Below, piece by piece: positions 13,151-29,386 of a stretch of DNA of 64,000 nucleotides. The stretch covers positions 2,914,001 through 2,978,000 of the forward strand of contig NZ_JAJOLP010000001.1 in NCBI RefSeq assembly GCF_021129215.1. The letters are read 5' to 3'. This DNA is from Agromyces sp. S2-1-8. Its GTDB lineage: Bacteria > Actinomycetota > Actinomycetes > Actinomycetales > Microbacteriaceae. Within the stretch, counting starts at the first letter, position 1, and each line of letters begins with the position of its first letter. The notes beneath the pieces were generated by a model. That model saw only the letters and a list, made by a program, of their open reading frames with translations, did no database searches and was not told the DNA's origin. Both the position numbers and the translations under genes were made by a program.

Positions 13151-13344
13151 TCTAGGACCAAACCGTGTTCACCCTTGGTGGGTGGGTTTGGTGGTCTCGG
13201 TGTACACACCCCTTGGTGTGGGGTGTGTTTGTTCTGTGTTGAGTTTGTGTTTCCGTCTGTTGGGAACCACAGAGTGGACGCGAGTCATCAGGGCCACGCA
13301 CACGGCCTTTACTTGAATGAGTTCAAATCGTGTGGGTGTAGTGA
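13151..13344 (-). other. 23S-5S intergenic spacer with 3' arm of the 23S processing stem
   Basis: No gene is present. The segment 13253-13285 is the reverse complement, with a few mismatches, of 16573-16605 upstream of the 23S gene, giving a 33-bp stem that brings the ends of pre-23S together. A short second repeat (ACACACCCCTTGGTGTGGGGTGTG) lies near 13203-13227. Confidence 0.8.
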
Positions 13345-18433
<5,089 letters not shown>

Positions 18434-18814
18434 AAAAATGGTTCCCAACACCCAAAGGCATCGAGGAGTTCAAATCACTGACAGAGAAACAACTGACTTC
18501 AAAAAATCAAATTGTCCATCAATCAAAGGAATCCCACCGATCCAAAGACCGGCTGGGGTTCAATAAATTGGCATTGAACATAGTGCACGCTGTTGAGTTC
18601 TCAAGGAACGGACGCACCCGCTTCACGACCAAGATCAGGCCGATCATCCGGAGCTTCGTTGTAGTTCCCACCCGGTCATCCCATGAGGACGCACCCGGAT
18701 GCTTCAAGCCAGGCGTAGAAAACTGTCTGGCTCGGAATCATCGTGCCGCTTGAGGAGGATCCGCGGGGGCTCTCGGCCTTTCCGCTCTCCGCTCCTGTGG
18801 GGCAACGAATGAAT
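18434..18814 (-). other. rRNA operon leader with 5' arm of the 16S processing stem
   Basis: The untranslated leader lies between the candidate promoter and 16S. Segment 18583-18606 is complementary to 16704-16727 downstream of 16S, with a perfect run through GTGCACGCTGTTG. This is the double-stranded RNase III substrate for pre-16S. An AT-rich dyad (TTCAAT...ATTGAA) is near 18560-18577. No protein gene is supported here. Confidence 0.75.
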
Positions 18815-18843
18815 ACTTTACGGAGATGGCGGCACCCTCGCAA
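18815..18843 (-). promoter_or_regulatory. Candidate rRNA operon promoter
   Basis: On the minus strand TTGCGA (18838-18843) and TAAAGT (18815-18820) are separated by exactly 17 bases, about 380 bases before mature 16S. It is the best sigma-A-type match between tyrS and 16S. Other rrn promoters may exist. Confidence 0.55.
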
Positions 18844-18958
18844 CTCGACGATGCATCCCGGGCGTGTCGCCCGGAAATCCGCGGTTCTCGCGCCCGACTC
18901 CGATGACGACATCGGCGGTCGGGAGCCGGCCCGCGAGCCGGCGCAGGCTGGATGCGGA

Positions 18959-18993
18959 ACGGCCCCGCATCGCGGGCTGCGATGCGGGGCCGT
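18959..18993 (-). terminator. Perfect GC hairpin after tyrS, probable terminator
   Basis: Arms 18959-18973 and 18979-18993 are perfect 15-base complements with a 5-base loop, starting 18 bases after the tyrS stop. No U-tract follows, as is frequent for actinobacterial terminators. It would isolate tyrS from the rrn promoter just downstream. Confidence 0.75.
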
Positions 18994-19010
18994 CGGCCGA
19001 ACGGAACTCG

Positions 19011-20312
19011 TCACACGACGAAGACGCCGGCCATGGTCTTCTTGCCCCGGCGAAGCACCGCCATCGCCCCCGGACGGACGAAGTCGGCGAGCGTCGCCTT
19101 CTCGTCGTCGACGCGTACGTTGTCGAGCGAGACACCACCCTGCGCGATCGCGCGCCGCCCCTCGCTCGCGCTCGCGACGAGTCCGGTGTCGGCGAGCACC
19201 TGGGCGATCGGCGCGTCGGGCGACGTGGTCGTGTTGGGCAGCTCGCGCAACGCCGATTCGAGCGTCGCGGCGTCGAGCGAAGCGAGATCGCCCTGTCCGA
19301 ACAGCGCCTGCGATGCGGCGATGACCGCGGCCGTGGCATCCGCCCCGTGCACCAGGGTGGTGACCTCGGAGGCGAGTACGCGCTGGGCCTCGCGACGGAA
19401 CGGCTCGTTCTCGACCGCGGCCGCGAGCTCCTCGATGCGCGCTCGGCTGAGGAACGTGAAGACCTTGAGTCGCGCGATCACGTCGGCGTCGTCGGTGTTG
19501 AGCCAGAACTGGTAGAAGCGGTACGGGCTGCACATGTCGGCGTCGAGCCAGATCGCGTTGCCCTCGCTCTTGCCGAACTTGGTGCCGTCGGCGTTCGTCA
19601 CGAGCGGCGTGCCGATCGCGTGCACACTCCGGCCCTCGACCCGGTGGATGAGGTCGGTACCGCTCGTGAGGTTGCCCCACTGGTCGCTTCCGCCGGTCTG
19701 CAGCAGGCAGCCGTACTGCCGGAACAGCTCGAGGTAGTCGTAGCCCTGCAGCAACTGGTAGCTGAACTCCGTGTAGCTGATGCCGGCATCGGAGTTCAGT
19801 CGCGAGGCGACCGCGTCCTTCTTGAGCATCGTGCCGACGCGGTAGTGCTTGCCGATGTCGCGCAGGAAGTCGATCGCGCTGAGCCCGGCGGTCCAGTCGA
19901 GATTGTTCACCAGACGCACCGGGTTCTCACCCTCGGCGGAGAGGAATCGTGAGACCTGCCCCTGCAGGCGACCGACCCACTCGGCCACGGTCTCCTTCGT
20001 GTTGAGGGTGCGCTCGGCGGTCGGGCGCGGGTCGCCGATGAGACCGGTCGAACCGCCGACCAGGCCGAGCGGCCGATGACCGGCGAGTTGGAGCCGGCGC
20101 ATGACGATGAGCTGGACGAGGTTGCCGAGGTGCAGGCTCGGCGCCGTCGGGTCGAACCCGCAGTAATACGTGATCGGCTCGCCCGCGAGGAGCTCTTTCA
20201 GCGCGGCCTGGTCGGTCGACACGTGCACGTGGCCGCGCCAGACGAGCTCGTCCCAGACGTCGTCGAATGAGGCGTCGTTCTGCTGGGTGGAGAGGATCAC
20301 GGGGTCTGACAC
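19011..20312 (-). CDS. tyrS: Tyrosyl-tRNA synthetase
   Basis: TyrS charges tRNA-Tyr. The 433-residue protein has the HIGH-equivalent HLGN at residues 61-64, the tyrosine pocket around TYYCGFDPTA, the KMSKS-equivalent KFGKS at 245-249 and a C-terminal S4 domain. It is a single cistron ending in a hairpin. The start is GTG at 20312. A TACTCT -10-like element at 20319-20324 is only 6 bases before it and no ribosome binding site is present, so the message is probably leaderless. Confidence 0.96.
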   Translation of the reverse strand: MSDPVILSTQQNDASFDDVWDELVWRGHVHVSTDQAALKELLAGEPITYYCGFDPTAPSLHLGNLVQLIVMRRLQLAGHRPLGLVGGSTGLIGDPRPTAERTLNTKETVAEWVGRLQGQVSRFLSAEGENPVRLVNNLDWTAGLSAIDFLRDIGKHYRVGTMLKKDAVASRLNSDAGISYTEFSYQLLQGYDYLELFRQYGCLLQTGGSDQWGNLTSGTDLIHRVEGRSVHAIGTPLVTNADGTKFGKSEGNAIWLDADMCSPYRFYQFWLNTDDADVIARLKVFTFLSRARIEELAAAVENEPFRREAQRVLASEVTTLVHGADATAAVIAASQALFGQGDLASLDAATLESALRELPNTTTSPDAPIAQVLADTGLVASASEGRRAIAQGGVSLDNVRVDDEKATLADFVRPGAMAVLRRGKKTMAGVFVV

Positions 20313-20350
20313 CCCGTCAGAGTATCAGCGCTCCGGATCAGGCTGCATCA

Positions 20351-20392
20351 CTAAGCGATACTGAATTAGCCCTGTATGCTTATCTTGTATCG
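20351..20392 (+). promoter_or_regulatory. Regulatory region with inverted repeats upstream of the SatD-like gene
   Basis: This AT-rich patch holds two overlapping dyads: TAAGCGATAC (20352-20361) against GTATGCTTA (20374-20382), with one extra base, and CGATAC (20356-20361) against GTATCG (20387-20392). TGTATGCT at 20373-20380 looks like an extended -10. A helix-turn-helix protein is encoded immediately downstream, so autoregulation at these dyads is plausible. Confidence 0.45.
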
Positions 20393-20421
20393 AGTGAAGG
20401 ATTCAAGGTGAAGGAGCCGAG

Positions 20422-21042
20422 ATGATCGTCGTCACCGCAGACCAAGTGGCCAGCCGGACCAAGGCCGATCTCGCCGGAGCGGCCCGCGACCGCATCCAAG
20501 CTGCGCACGGCGCGGCGCTCCTGCTTCCGGTCGCCCGCAACGCCGGCGACGAGATCCAGCTCCTCACCCGCGACGGGCGGACGGTCGTCGACGTCGTCTT
20601 CGACCTCACGCGCGACGGCGGCTGGAGCGTCGGGATCGGTTGCGGTCCGGTGCGCGAACCGCTGCCCGAGGACATCAGGGAGGCGAGCGGCGAGGCGTTC
20701 TTCGCCGCCCGCGACGCCGTCGAACGAGCGAAGAAGAGCTCGCCGCGGATCGCCGTCGAGGCCGGCGGCGACGTGACCGGCGGGCCGAGCGCCGCTGACG
20801 TCGAGGCGCTCTTCACCCTCGCCCTGCTGCTGCGCGAACGCCGTTCCGATCAGGGGTGGGAGGTCTACGACCGCATCGTCGCCGGCGCGCGGCAGACCGA
20901 CATCGCCGACGAACTCGGCGTGAGCGCACCCGCGATCAGCTCACGCATGAAGTCGGCGAACATCCGCGCCGAGCTCGATGCGGCTCCTGCGCTCGCTAGG
21001 CTGCTTGAGCATCTGGATGCCTCGACGGAAGCTCGCGCATGA
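20422..21042 (+). CDS. SatD-like protein with C-terminal helix-turn-helix
   Basis: A 206-residue cytoplasmic protein preceded by a good ribosome binding site (GAAGGAG). Residues 1-110 form an alpha/beta domain ending in the EAFFAARDAVERAKKSSPRI helix. Residues about 152-185 form a helix-turn-helix (RQTDIADELGVSAPAISSRM). This layout resembles the SatD family, seen in streptococci next to a DUF3307-type membrane protein. Here too the next gene, overlapping as ATGA, encodes a membrane protein. I infer a two-gene regulatory or stress module. The family call is by resemblance and unproven. Confidence 0.75.
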   Translation: MIVVTADQVASRTKADLAGAARDRIQAAHGAALLLPVARNAGDEIQLLTRDGRTVVDVVFDLTRDGGWSVGIGCGPVREPLPEDIREASGEAFFAARDAVERAKKSSPRIAVEAGGDVTGGPSAADVEALFTLALLLRERRSDQGWEVYDRIVAGARQTDIADELGVSAPAISSRMKSANIRAELDAAPALARLLEHLDASTEARA

Positions 21043-21642
21043 ACCTCATCGTCCTCGCCGACGCGATCACCTGGTCGGCCCTGCTCATCTCGCTCGCCGC
21101 GGCCACCGTGCTCTCGGTGCTCGCCTCGCTCAAGCCGAGGCGGGCCTACATCTGGTTCGCGACCGGCACCCTGGGCATCGCCCTCGTCGCCGCAGCCACC
21201 GCGACCACGACCGCCCCGTTCGGACTCGCGCCGATCGTCGTCCTGCTCGGGCTCGCGATCGCGGTCTTCGGCGGCAGCGCGGCGGCGGGCACCGCCCTCG
21301 AGCTCGCGATGGGCGGCGCGGTCTCGCCGGGGTTGCACGGCGGCATCATCGTCACCGACCGCCGTGTCGACCCGAGCGCCGCTCCGGGCCTGCAGACGAC
21401 CGAACGACGGCGCGAGGTGCTGCGCGGCGGCCTCACGATCGGCGTGCTCGAACGCATCGCCTCGGCGGGCGCCATCATCGCCGGGTTCCCGGAGGCGCTC
21501 GCGATCGTCGTGGCCGTCAAGGGCGTCGGCCGGTTCACCGAGCTCGAAGCCCCCGAGGCTCGCGAGCGGTTCATCATCGGCACCTTCGCCAGCCTCATCT
21601 GGGCCTGTGCGGCCGCACTCGTCGTGCACCTCGCGATCAGCT
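21039..21642 (+). CDS. Integral membrane protein, DUF3307-like partner of the SatD-like protein
   Basis: A 201-residue protein with about five hydrophobic segments (near residues 4-28, 38-58, 62-85, 140-160 and 180-200). The C-terminal pattern GLTIGVLERIASAGAII, then VAVKGVGRFTELE, then FIIGTFASLIWA is like the end of DUF3307-type membrane proteins (IG-LER, K-x-RF, IGT motifs). It starts inside the stop codon of the SatD-like gene (ATGA), so the two are coupled. The hydrophilic loop at about 100-135 faces one side of the membrane. Substrate or activity is unknown. Confidence 0.8.
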
Positions 21643-21680
21643 GAGCCATCCCGTCGTCGCCGGCCCTCGCGACCGACGGC

Positions 21681-21684
<4 letters not shown>
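21641..21684. terminator. Bidirectional hairpin between convergent genes
   Basis: CTGAGCC (21641-21647) and GGCTCAG (21678-21684) pair, with a second inner stem (GTCGTCGC against GCGACCGAC). The hairpin covers the stop codons of both the membrane-protein gene and the glycosylase gene, so it can terminate transcription from either side. Confidence 0.6.
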
Positions 21685-25880
<4,196 letters not shown>

Positions 25881-25884
<4 letters not shown>

Positions 25885-26816
25885 GCCGTGCCTCCTGCCG
25901 GGACGACCTCGGTGCCGATGCCCTGCCGGGTGAAGACCTCGAGCAGGATCGAGTGCGGCACCCGGCCATCGATGATCGCGGCCTTCGCGACGCCGCCCTC
26001 GACGGCCTCGAGGCAGGCCCGCATCTTCGGGATCATGCCCGACTCGAGCGACGGCAGCAGGGCCTCGAGCTCGGGCACGCCGATGACGGAGACGAGCGAG
26101 TCGCGGTTCGGCCAGTCGCGGTAGAGGCCGGCGACGTCGGTCAGGATGACGAGCTTCGCCGCCCGCAGCGCCACGGCGAGCGCCGCGGCCGCCGAGTCGG
26201 CGTTCACGTTGAGCGACTGCCCCGGCGCATCGCCGTCAGGGGCGATCGACGAGACGACCGGGATGCGCCCGGCGTGCAGCTGCGCCACGACCGCCTCGGG
26301 ATCGACGGAGACCACGTCGCCGACGAGACCGAGGTCGACCTCGACGCCGTCGACCACCGCCCCTCGGCGACGGCCGGTGAAGAGCCCCGCATCTTCGCCG
26401 GAGAGCCCCGCGGCGAGTGGTCCGTGCTCGTTGATGAGCGAGACGAGCTCGCGGTTGACCTGGCCGGAGAGCACCATGCGCACGACGTCCATCGCCTCGG
26501 GCGTCGTCACCCGGTAGCCGCCGCGGAACTCGCTCTCGATGCCGAGCCGCTCGAGCATCGACGAGATCTGCGGACCCCCGCCGTGGACGACGACCGGCTT
26601 GATGCCGGCGTAGCGGAGGTACACCATGTCCTCGGCGAACGCCCGCTGCAGCTCGGGGCTCACCATCGCGTTACCGCCGAACTTCACGACGATCGTCTCG
26701 CCGTGGAAGCGCTTGAGCCACGGCAGCGACTCGATGAGCACCCGCGCCTTCTCACCGGCGCCGGCGACCTCTCCGGCCTCGCCGGAGGCATCCGTTCCGT
26801 CGAAATCGCCCATCAT
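25881..26816 (-). CDS. argB: Acetylglutamate kinase
   Basis: ArgB phosphorylates N-acetylglutamate, normally the feedback-controlled step. The 311-residue protein has the amino-acid kinase P-loop [10 protein letters not shown] after a 35-residue acidic N-terminal extension, the [13 protein letters not shown] motif, and [14 protein letters not shown]. The extended N-terminus is in the position of the helix that makes arginine-sensitive hexamers in other bacteria. The start TGATG overlaps the argJ stop by one base. Confidence 0.96.
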
Positions 26817-27973
26817 CAGCTCGCGTACGCGCTGTTCTCGTGCACGTAGTCGTGCGTGAGATCGTTGGTCAGGATCGTCGCGGACGCCTCACCCGCGTGC
26901 AGCTCGACGAGCACGTGCGTGGCGCGGGGCGTCAGGTCGACCTCGTCGCGCGGCCGGTCGGGCCGGCCGGCGTGACACACGCGCACGCCGTTCATCGTCA
27001 CGTCGACGAGGTAGGGATCGAACGGCGCCCGCGTCGTGCCGATCGCGGCGAGCACGCGTCCCCAGTTCGGGTCGTTGCCGAAGATCGCGGCCTTGAAGAG
27101 GTTGTTGCGGGCGACCGCGCGGCCGACCTCGACCGCGTCGTCCTCGCTGACCGCGCCGCGCACCTCGATCGCGATGTCGTGGCTCGCGCCTTCGGCGTCG
27201 GCCTGCAGCTGCGCGGCGAGGTCGAGGCAGGCCTCGGTGAGCGCCGCGGTGAACACCGTCTCGTCGGGCGCCACGCCGGACGCAGCGCTCGCGAGCAGGG
27301 TGACCTGGTCGTTGGTCGACATGCAGCCGTCGGAGTCGAGCCGGTCGAAGCTCACCCGGGTCGCCCGCCGCAGCGCACGATCGAGCGCGGATGCCTCGAG
27401 GTCGGCGTCGGTCGTGATGACGACGAGCATCGTGGCGAGCCCGGGGGCGAGCATGCCGGCGCCCTTCGCCATGCCGCCGATGCGCCACCCCGCGCCGTCG
27501 ACGACGACGGTCTTCGGCTTCGTGTCGGTGGTCATGATGGCCCGTGCCGCGTCGTCGCCGGCTGCCGCATCTGCCGAGAGCCGGTTGGCGGCGCTCAGCA
27601 CGCCCTCTTCGAGGATCTCGCCGTCGAGCTGCTCGCCGATGAGCCCGGTCGAGCAGACGAGCACGTCTCCGGCCGAGACGCCGAGCGCGGCAGCAGCCGC
27701 CTCGGCGGTGCGGTGCGTGACCTGGAAGCCCTCGGGCCCGGTGAAGCAGTTCGCGCCGCCCGAGTTGAGCACGACGGCGGACACGAGGCCGTCTTTCGCA
27801 GCCTCCTTCGACCAGATGATCGGGTTCGCCTGCGCGCGGTTCGACGTGAACACGACCGCCGCCTGCTGCGAAGGCCCGCGGTTGACGACGAGGGCGAGGT
27901 CGAGCGCGCCGGTGCGCTTGATGCCGGCGGCGATGCCGGCGGCTTCGAATCCGGCGGGGGCGGTGACGGTCAC
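26816..27973 (-). CDS. argJ: Bifunctional ornithine acetyltransferase/N-acetylglutamate synthase
   Basis: ArgJ recycles the acetyl group from acetylornithine to glutamate. The 385-residue precursor is expected to self-cleave between Ala180 and Thr181 (in [11 protein letters not shown]), where Thr181 becomes the nucleophile of the beta chain. The GTG at 27973 overlaps the argC stop as GTGA, which fixes the start. A much longer upstream in-frame extension is a shadow of argC. The presence of ArgJ means the cluster uses the cyclic pathway. Whether it is mono- or bifunctional cannot be told. Confidence 0.95.
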   Translation of the reverse strand: MTVTAPAGFEAAGIAAGIKRTGALDLALVVNRGPSQQAAVVFTSNRAQANPIIWSKEAAKDGLVSAVVLNSGGANCFTGPEGFQVTHRTAEAAAAALGVSAGDVLVCSTGLIGEQLDGEILEEGVLSAANRLSADAAAGDDAARAIMTTDTKPKTVVVDGAGWRIGGMAKGAGMLAPGLATMLVVITTDADLEASALDRALRRATRVSFDRLDSDGCMSTNDQVTLLASAASGVAPDETVFTAALTEACLDLAAQLQADAEGASHDIAIEVRGAVSEDDAVEVGRAVARNNLFKAAIFGNDPNWGRVLAAIGTTRAPFDPYLVDVTMNGVRVCHAGRPDRPRDEVDLTPRATHVLVELHAGEASATILTNDLTHDYVHENSAYAS

Positions 27974-29013
27974 GGGGCCACTCCGTTCACGGGCAGGCCG
28001 GTCGACTCGGTGAGGCCGAGCGCGAGGTTCGCCGACTGGATGGCGGCACCCGCGGTGCCCTTGACGAGGTTGTCGACCGCGGTCACGACGACGACGCGGC
28101 CCGCGCGCTCGTCGATCGCGAGTCCCATGAGCGCGGTGTTCGCGCCGAGCACGTCGGCGGTGCGGGGGAACTGCCCTTCGGGGAGGAGCTGCACGAACCG
28201 CTCCCCCGCATACGCGTCCTCCCAGGCGGCGCGCACCGCCGAGGCATCCGTACCGGGCATGATGCGGGCCGTCGAGGTCGCGAGGATCCCACGTGACATG
28301 GGCACGATGACGGGGGTGAACGAGAGCGTCGGCTCGGCGGCGCCCGCCCACCGGAGGGCCTGCTGCACCTCGGGGATGTGCCGGTGGACCCCGCCGACCG
28401 AGTACGGGTTCGCCGAGCCCAGGATCTCGGCTGCGAGCAGGTGCGCCTTGAGGCTCTTGCCGGCCCCCGACGGGCCGACCGCGAGCACCGACACCAGGTC
28501 GCGGTCTTCGACGACCCCGGCGCGGATGCCGGGAGCGAGCGAGAGGGCGACCGTCGAGGCGTTGCACCCCGGGGCGGCGATGCGCTTCGCCTTCGCGAGG
28601 CGGTCGCGCTGCGTGCCGGTGAGACGCGGCAGCTCGGGCACGCCGTACTCCCACGCGGGGTGGAATTCGCCGCCGTAGAACTCGGCCCAGTCGGTCGCCG
28701 ACTCGAGCCGGTGGTCGGCGCCGCAGTCGATCACGAGCGTGTCGGGCGAGAGCTCTGCCGCGATCGCGCCCGACGCGCCGTGCGGCAGCGCGAGGAAGAC
28801 GACGTCATGGCCGGCGAGCGTCTCGGCCGTCGTCTCCTTGAGCGTCAGGTGCGTGTAGGTGCGCAGGTGCGGCTGCACCGCGGCGAGCGACTGGCCGGCG
28901 TTCGAGTGGGCGGTCACGGTGCGGACCTGGAGCTCGGGATGATCGGCCAGGAGGCGAAGGATCTCTCCCCCGGCATAGCCGGACGCGCCGGAGACGGCGA
29001 CGGAGTACGTCAT
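27970..29013 (-). CDS. argC: N-acetyl-gamma-glutamyl-phosphate reductase
   Basis: ArgC reduces acetylglutamyl phosphate with NADPH. The 347-residue protein has the Rossmann motif [13 protein letters not shown] at the N-terminus and the catalytic Cys150 in APGCNAST. The ATG at 29013 has an AAGGTGG ribosome binding site. It is the first structural gene of argCJBDFH. argG and argR are not in this window. A short Arg-rich ORF and a hairpin lie just upstream. Confidence 0.96.
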   Translation of the reverse strand: MTYSVAVSGASGYAGGEILRLLADHPELQVRTVTAHSNAGQSLAAVQPHLRTYTHLTLKETTAETLAGHDVVFLALPHGASGAIAAELSPDTLVIDCGADHRLESATDWAEFYGGEFHPAWEYGVPELPRLTGTQRDRLAKAKRIAAPGCNASTVALSLAPGIRAGVVEDRDLVSVLAVGPSGAGKSLKAHLLAAEILGSANPYSVGGVHRHIPEVQQALRWAGAAEPTLSFTPVIVPMSRGILATSTARIMPGTDASAVRAAWEDAYAGERFVQLLPEGQFPRTADVLGANTALMGLAIDERAGRVVVVTAVDNLVKGTAGAAIQSANLALGLTESTGLPVNGVAP

Positions 29014-29053
29014 GGAATCCACCTTAGGGTCTGTGCGGTCGGGGCGATGTTCC

Positions 29054-29097
29054 GGCGACGCCCCGCGACAGCCCGCTAGGCCGTCGCAGGGGTCGCC
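29054..29097 (-). promoter_or_regulatory. Candidate attenuator hairpin ahead of argC
   Basis: Arms 29054-29069 (GGCGACGCCCCGCGAC on the plus strand) and 29083-29097 (GTCGCAGGGGTCGCC) pair over about 14 base pairs with two single-base bulges. The stop codon of the Arg-rich leader ORF falls in the loop. A ribosome stalled in the upstream Arg codons or waiting at the stop would therefore alter folding. The role is inferred from this geometry. Confidence 0.45.
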
Positions 29098-29180
29098 GAG
29101 ATTCGGCGCCCGCCACGGCGTCGGCTGCGCACGACCTCGACACGCGCGTGGCGTGCGGCGGCGAACCGGGTGATGGACAT
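29076..29180 (-). CDS. Possible arginine-rich leader peptide upstream of argC
   Basis: A 34-codon ORF beginning [17 protein letters not shown] and continuing with two Arg clusters (RSRRR and GGRR), 9 Arg in total, ending in TAG 62 bases before argC. It begins at an ATG placed 6 bases after a TAGGGT -10 element that has a TTGCAG -35 box 18 bases further up. It would thus be translated from a leaderless transcript. Arg-rich frames arise by chance in GC-rich DNA. The promoter placement, the position before an arginine operon and the overlapping hairpin are the reasons to keep it. Confidence 0.45.
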   Translation of the reverse strand: MSITRFAAARHARVEVVRSRRRGGRRISATPATA

Positions 29181-29386
29181 GCTCCGACCCTATCGAGGCG
29201 ACGACGGCGCCTGCAAACCGGGCGTCGCCGGATGTCGCGCGGTGACGTCGCCCGCGGGGCGGGGTGTGCCGTGTGTGCGTGCGCAACGAGCGAGCACGAC
29301 GAGCGAGAGTGAAGTCGCGGCCCCATTTCAGGCGACGACTGCACTCTCGATGACCCGGTGGTCAGGGATGCACGGGCGCGCTCCGC
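29181..29386. promoter_or_regulatory. pheT-argC intergenic region with the arg promoter
   Basis: The whole gap between pheT and argC is 373 bases. The best promoter for argC is TTGCAG (29211-29216) and TAGGGT (29187-29192) with an 18-base spacer on the minus strand. I saw no ARG-box-like palindrome (TGCATA...TATGCA type) and no tRNA. The part nearest pheT (29220-29386) shows nothing I can support. Confidence 0.5.

Noticed and set aside
18676-19680. A long minus-strand frame overlapping tyrS and the rrn promoter region
   Set aside because: It is an alternate frame of tyrS. The true gene has all synthetase motifs in the other frame.
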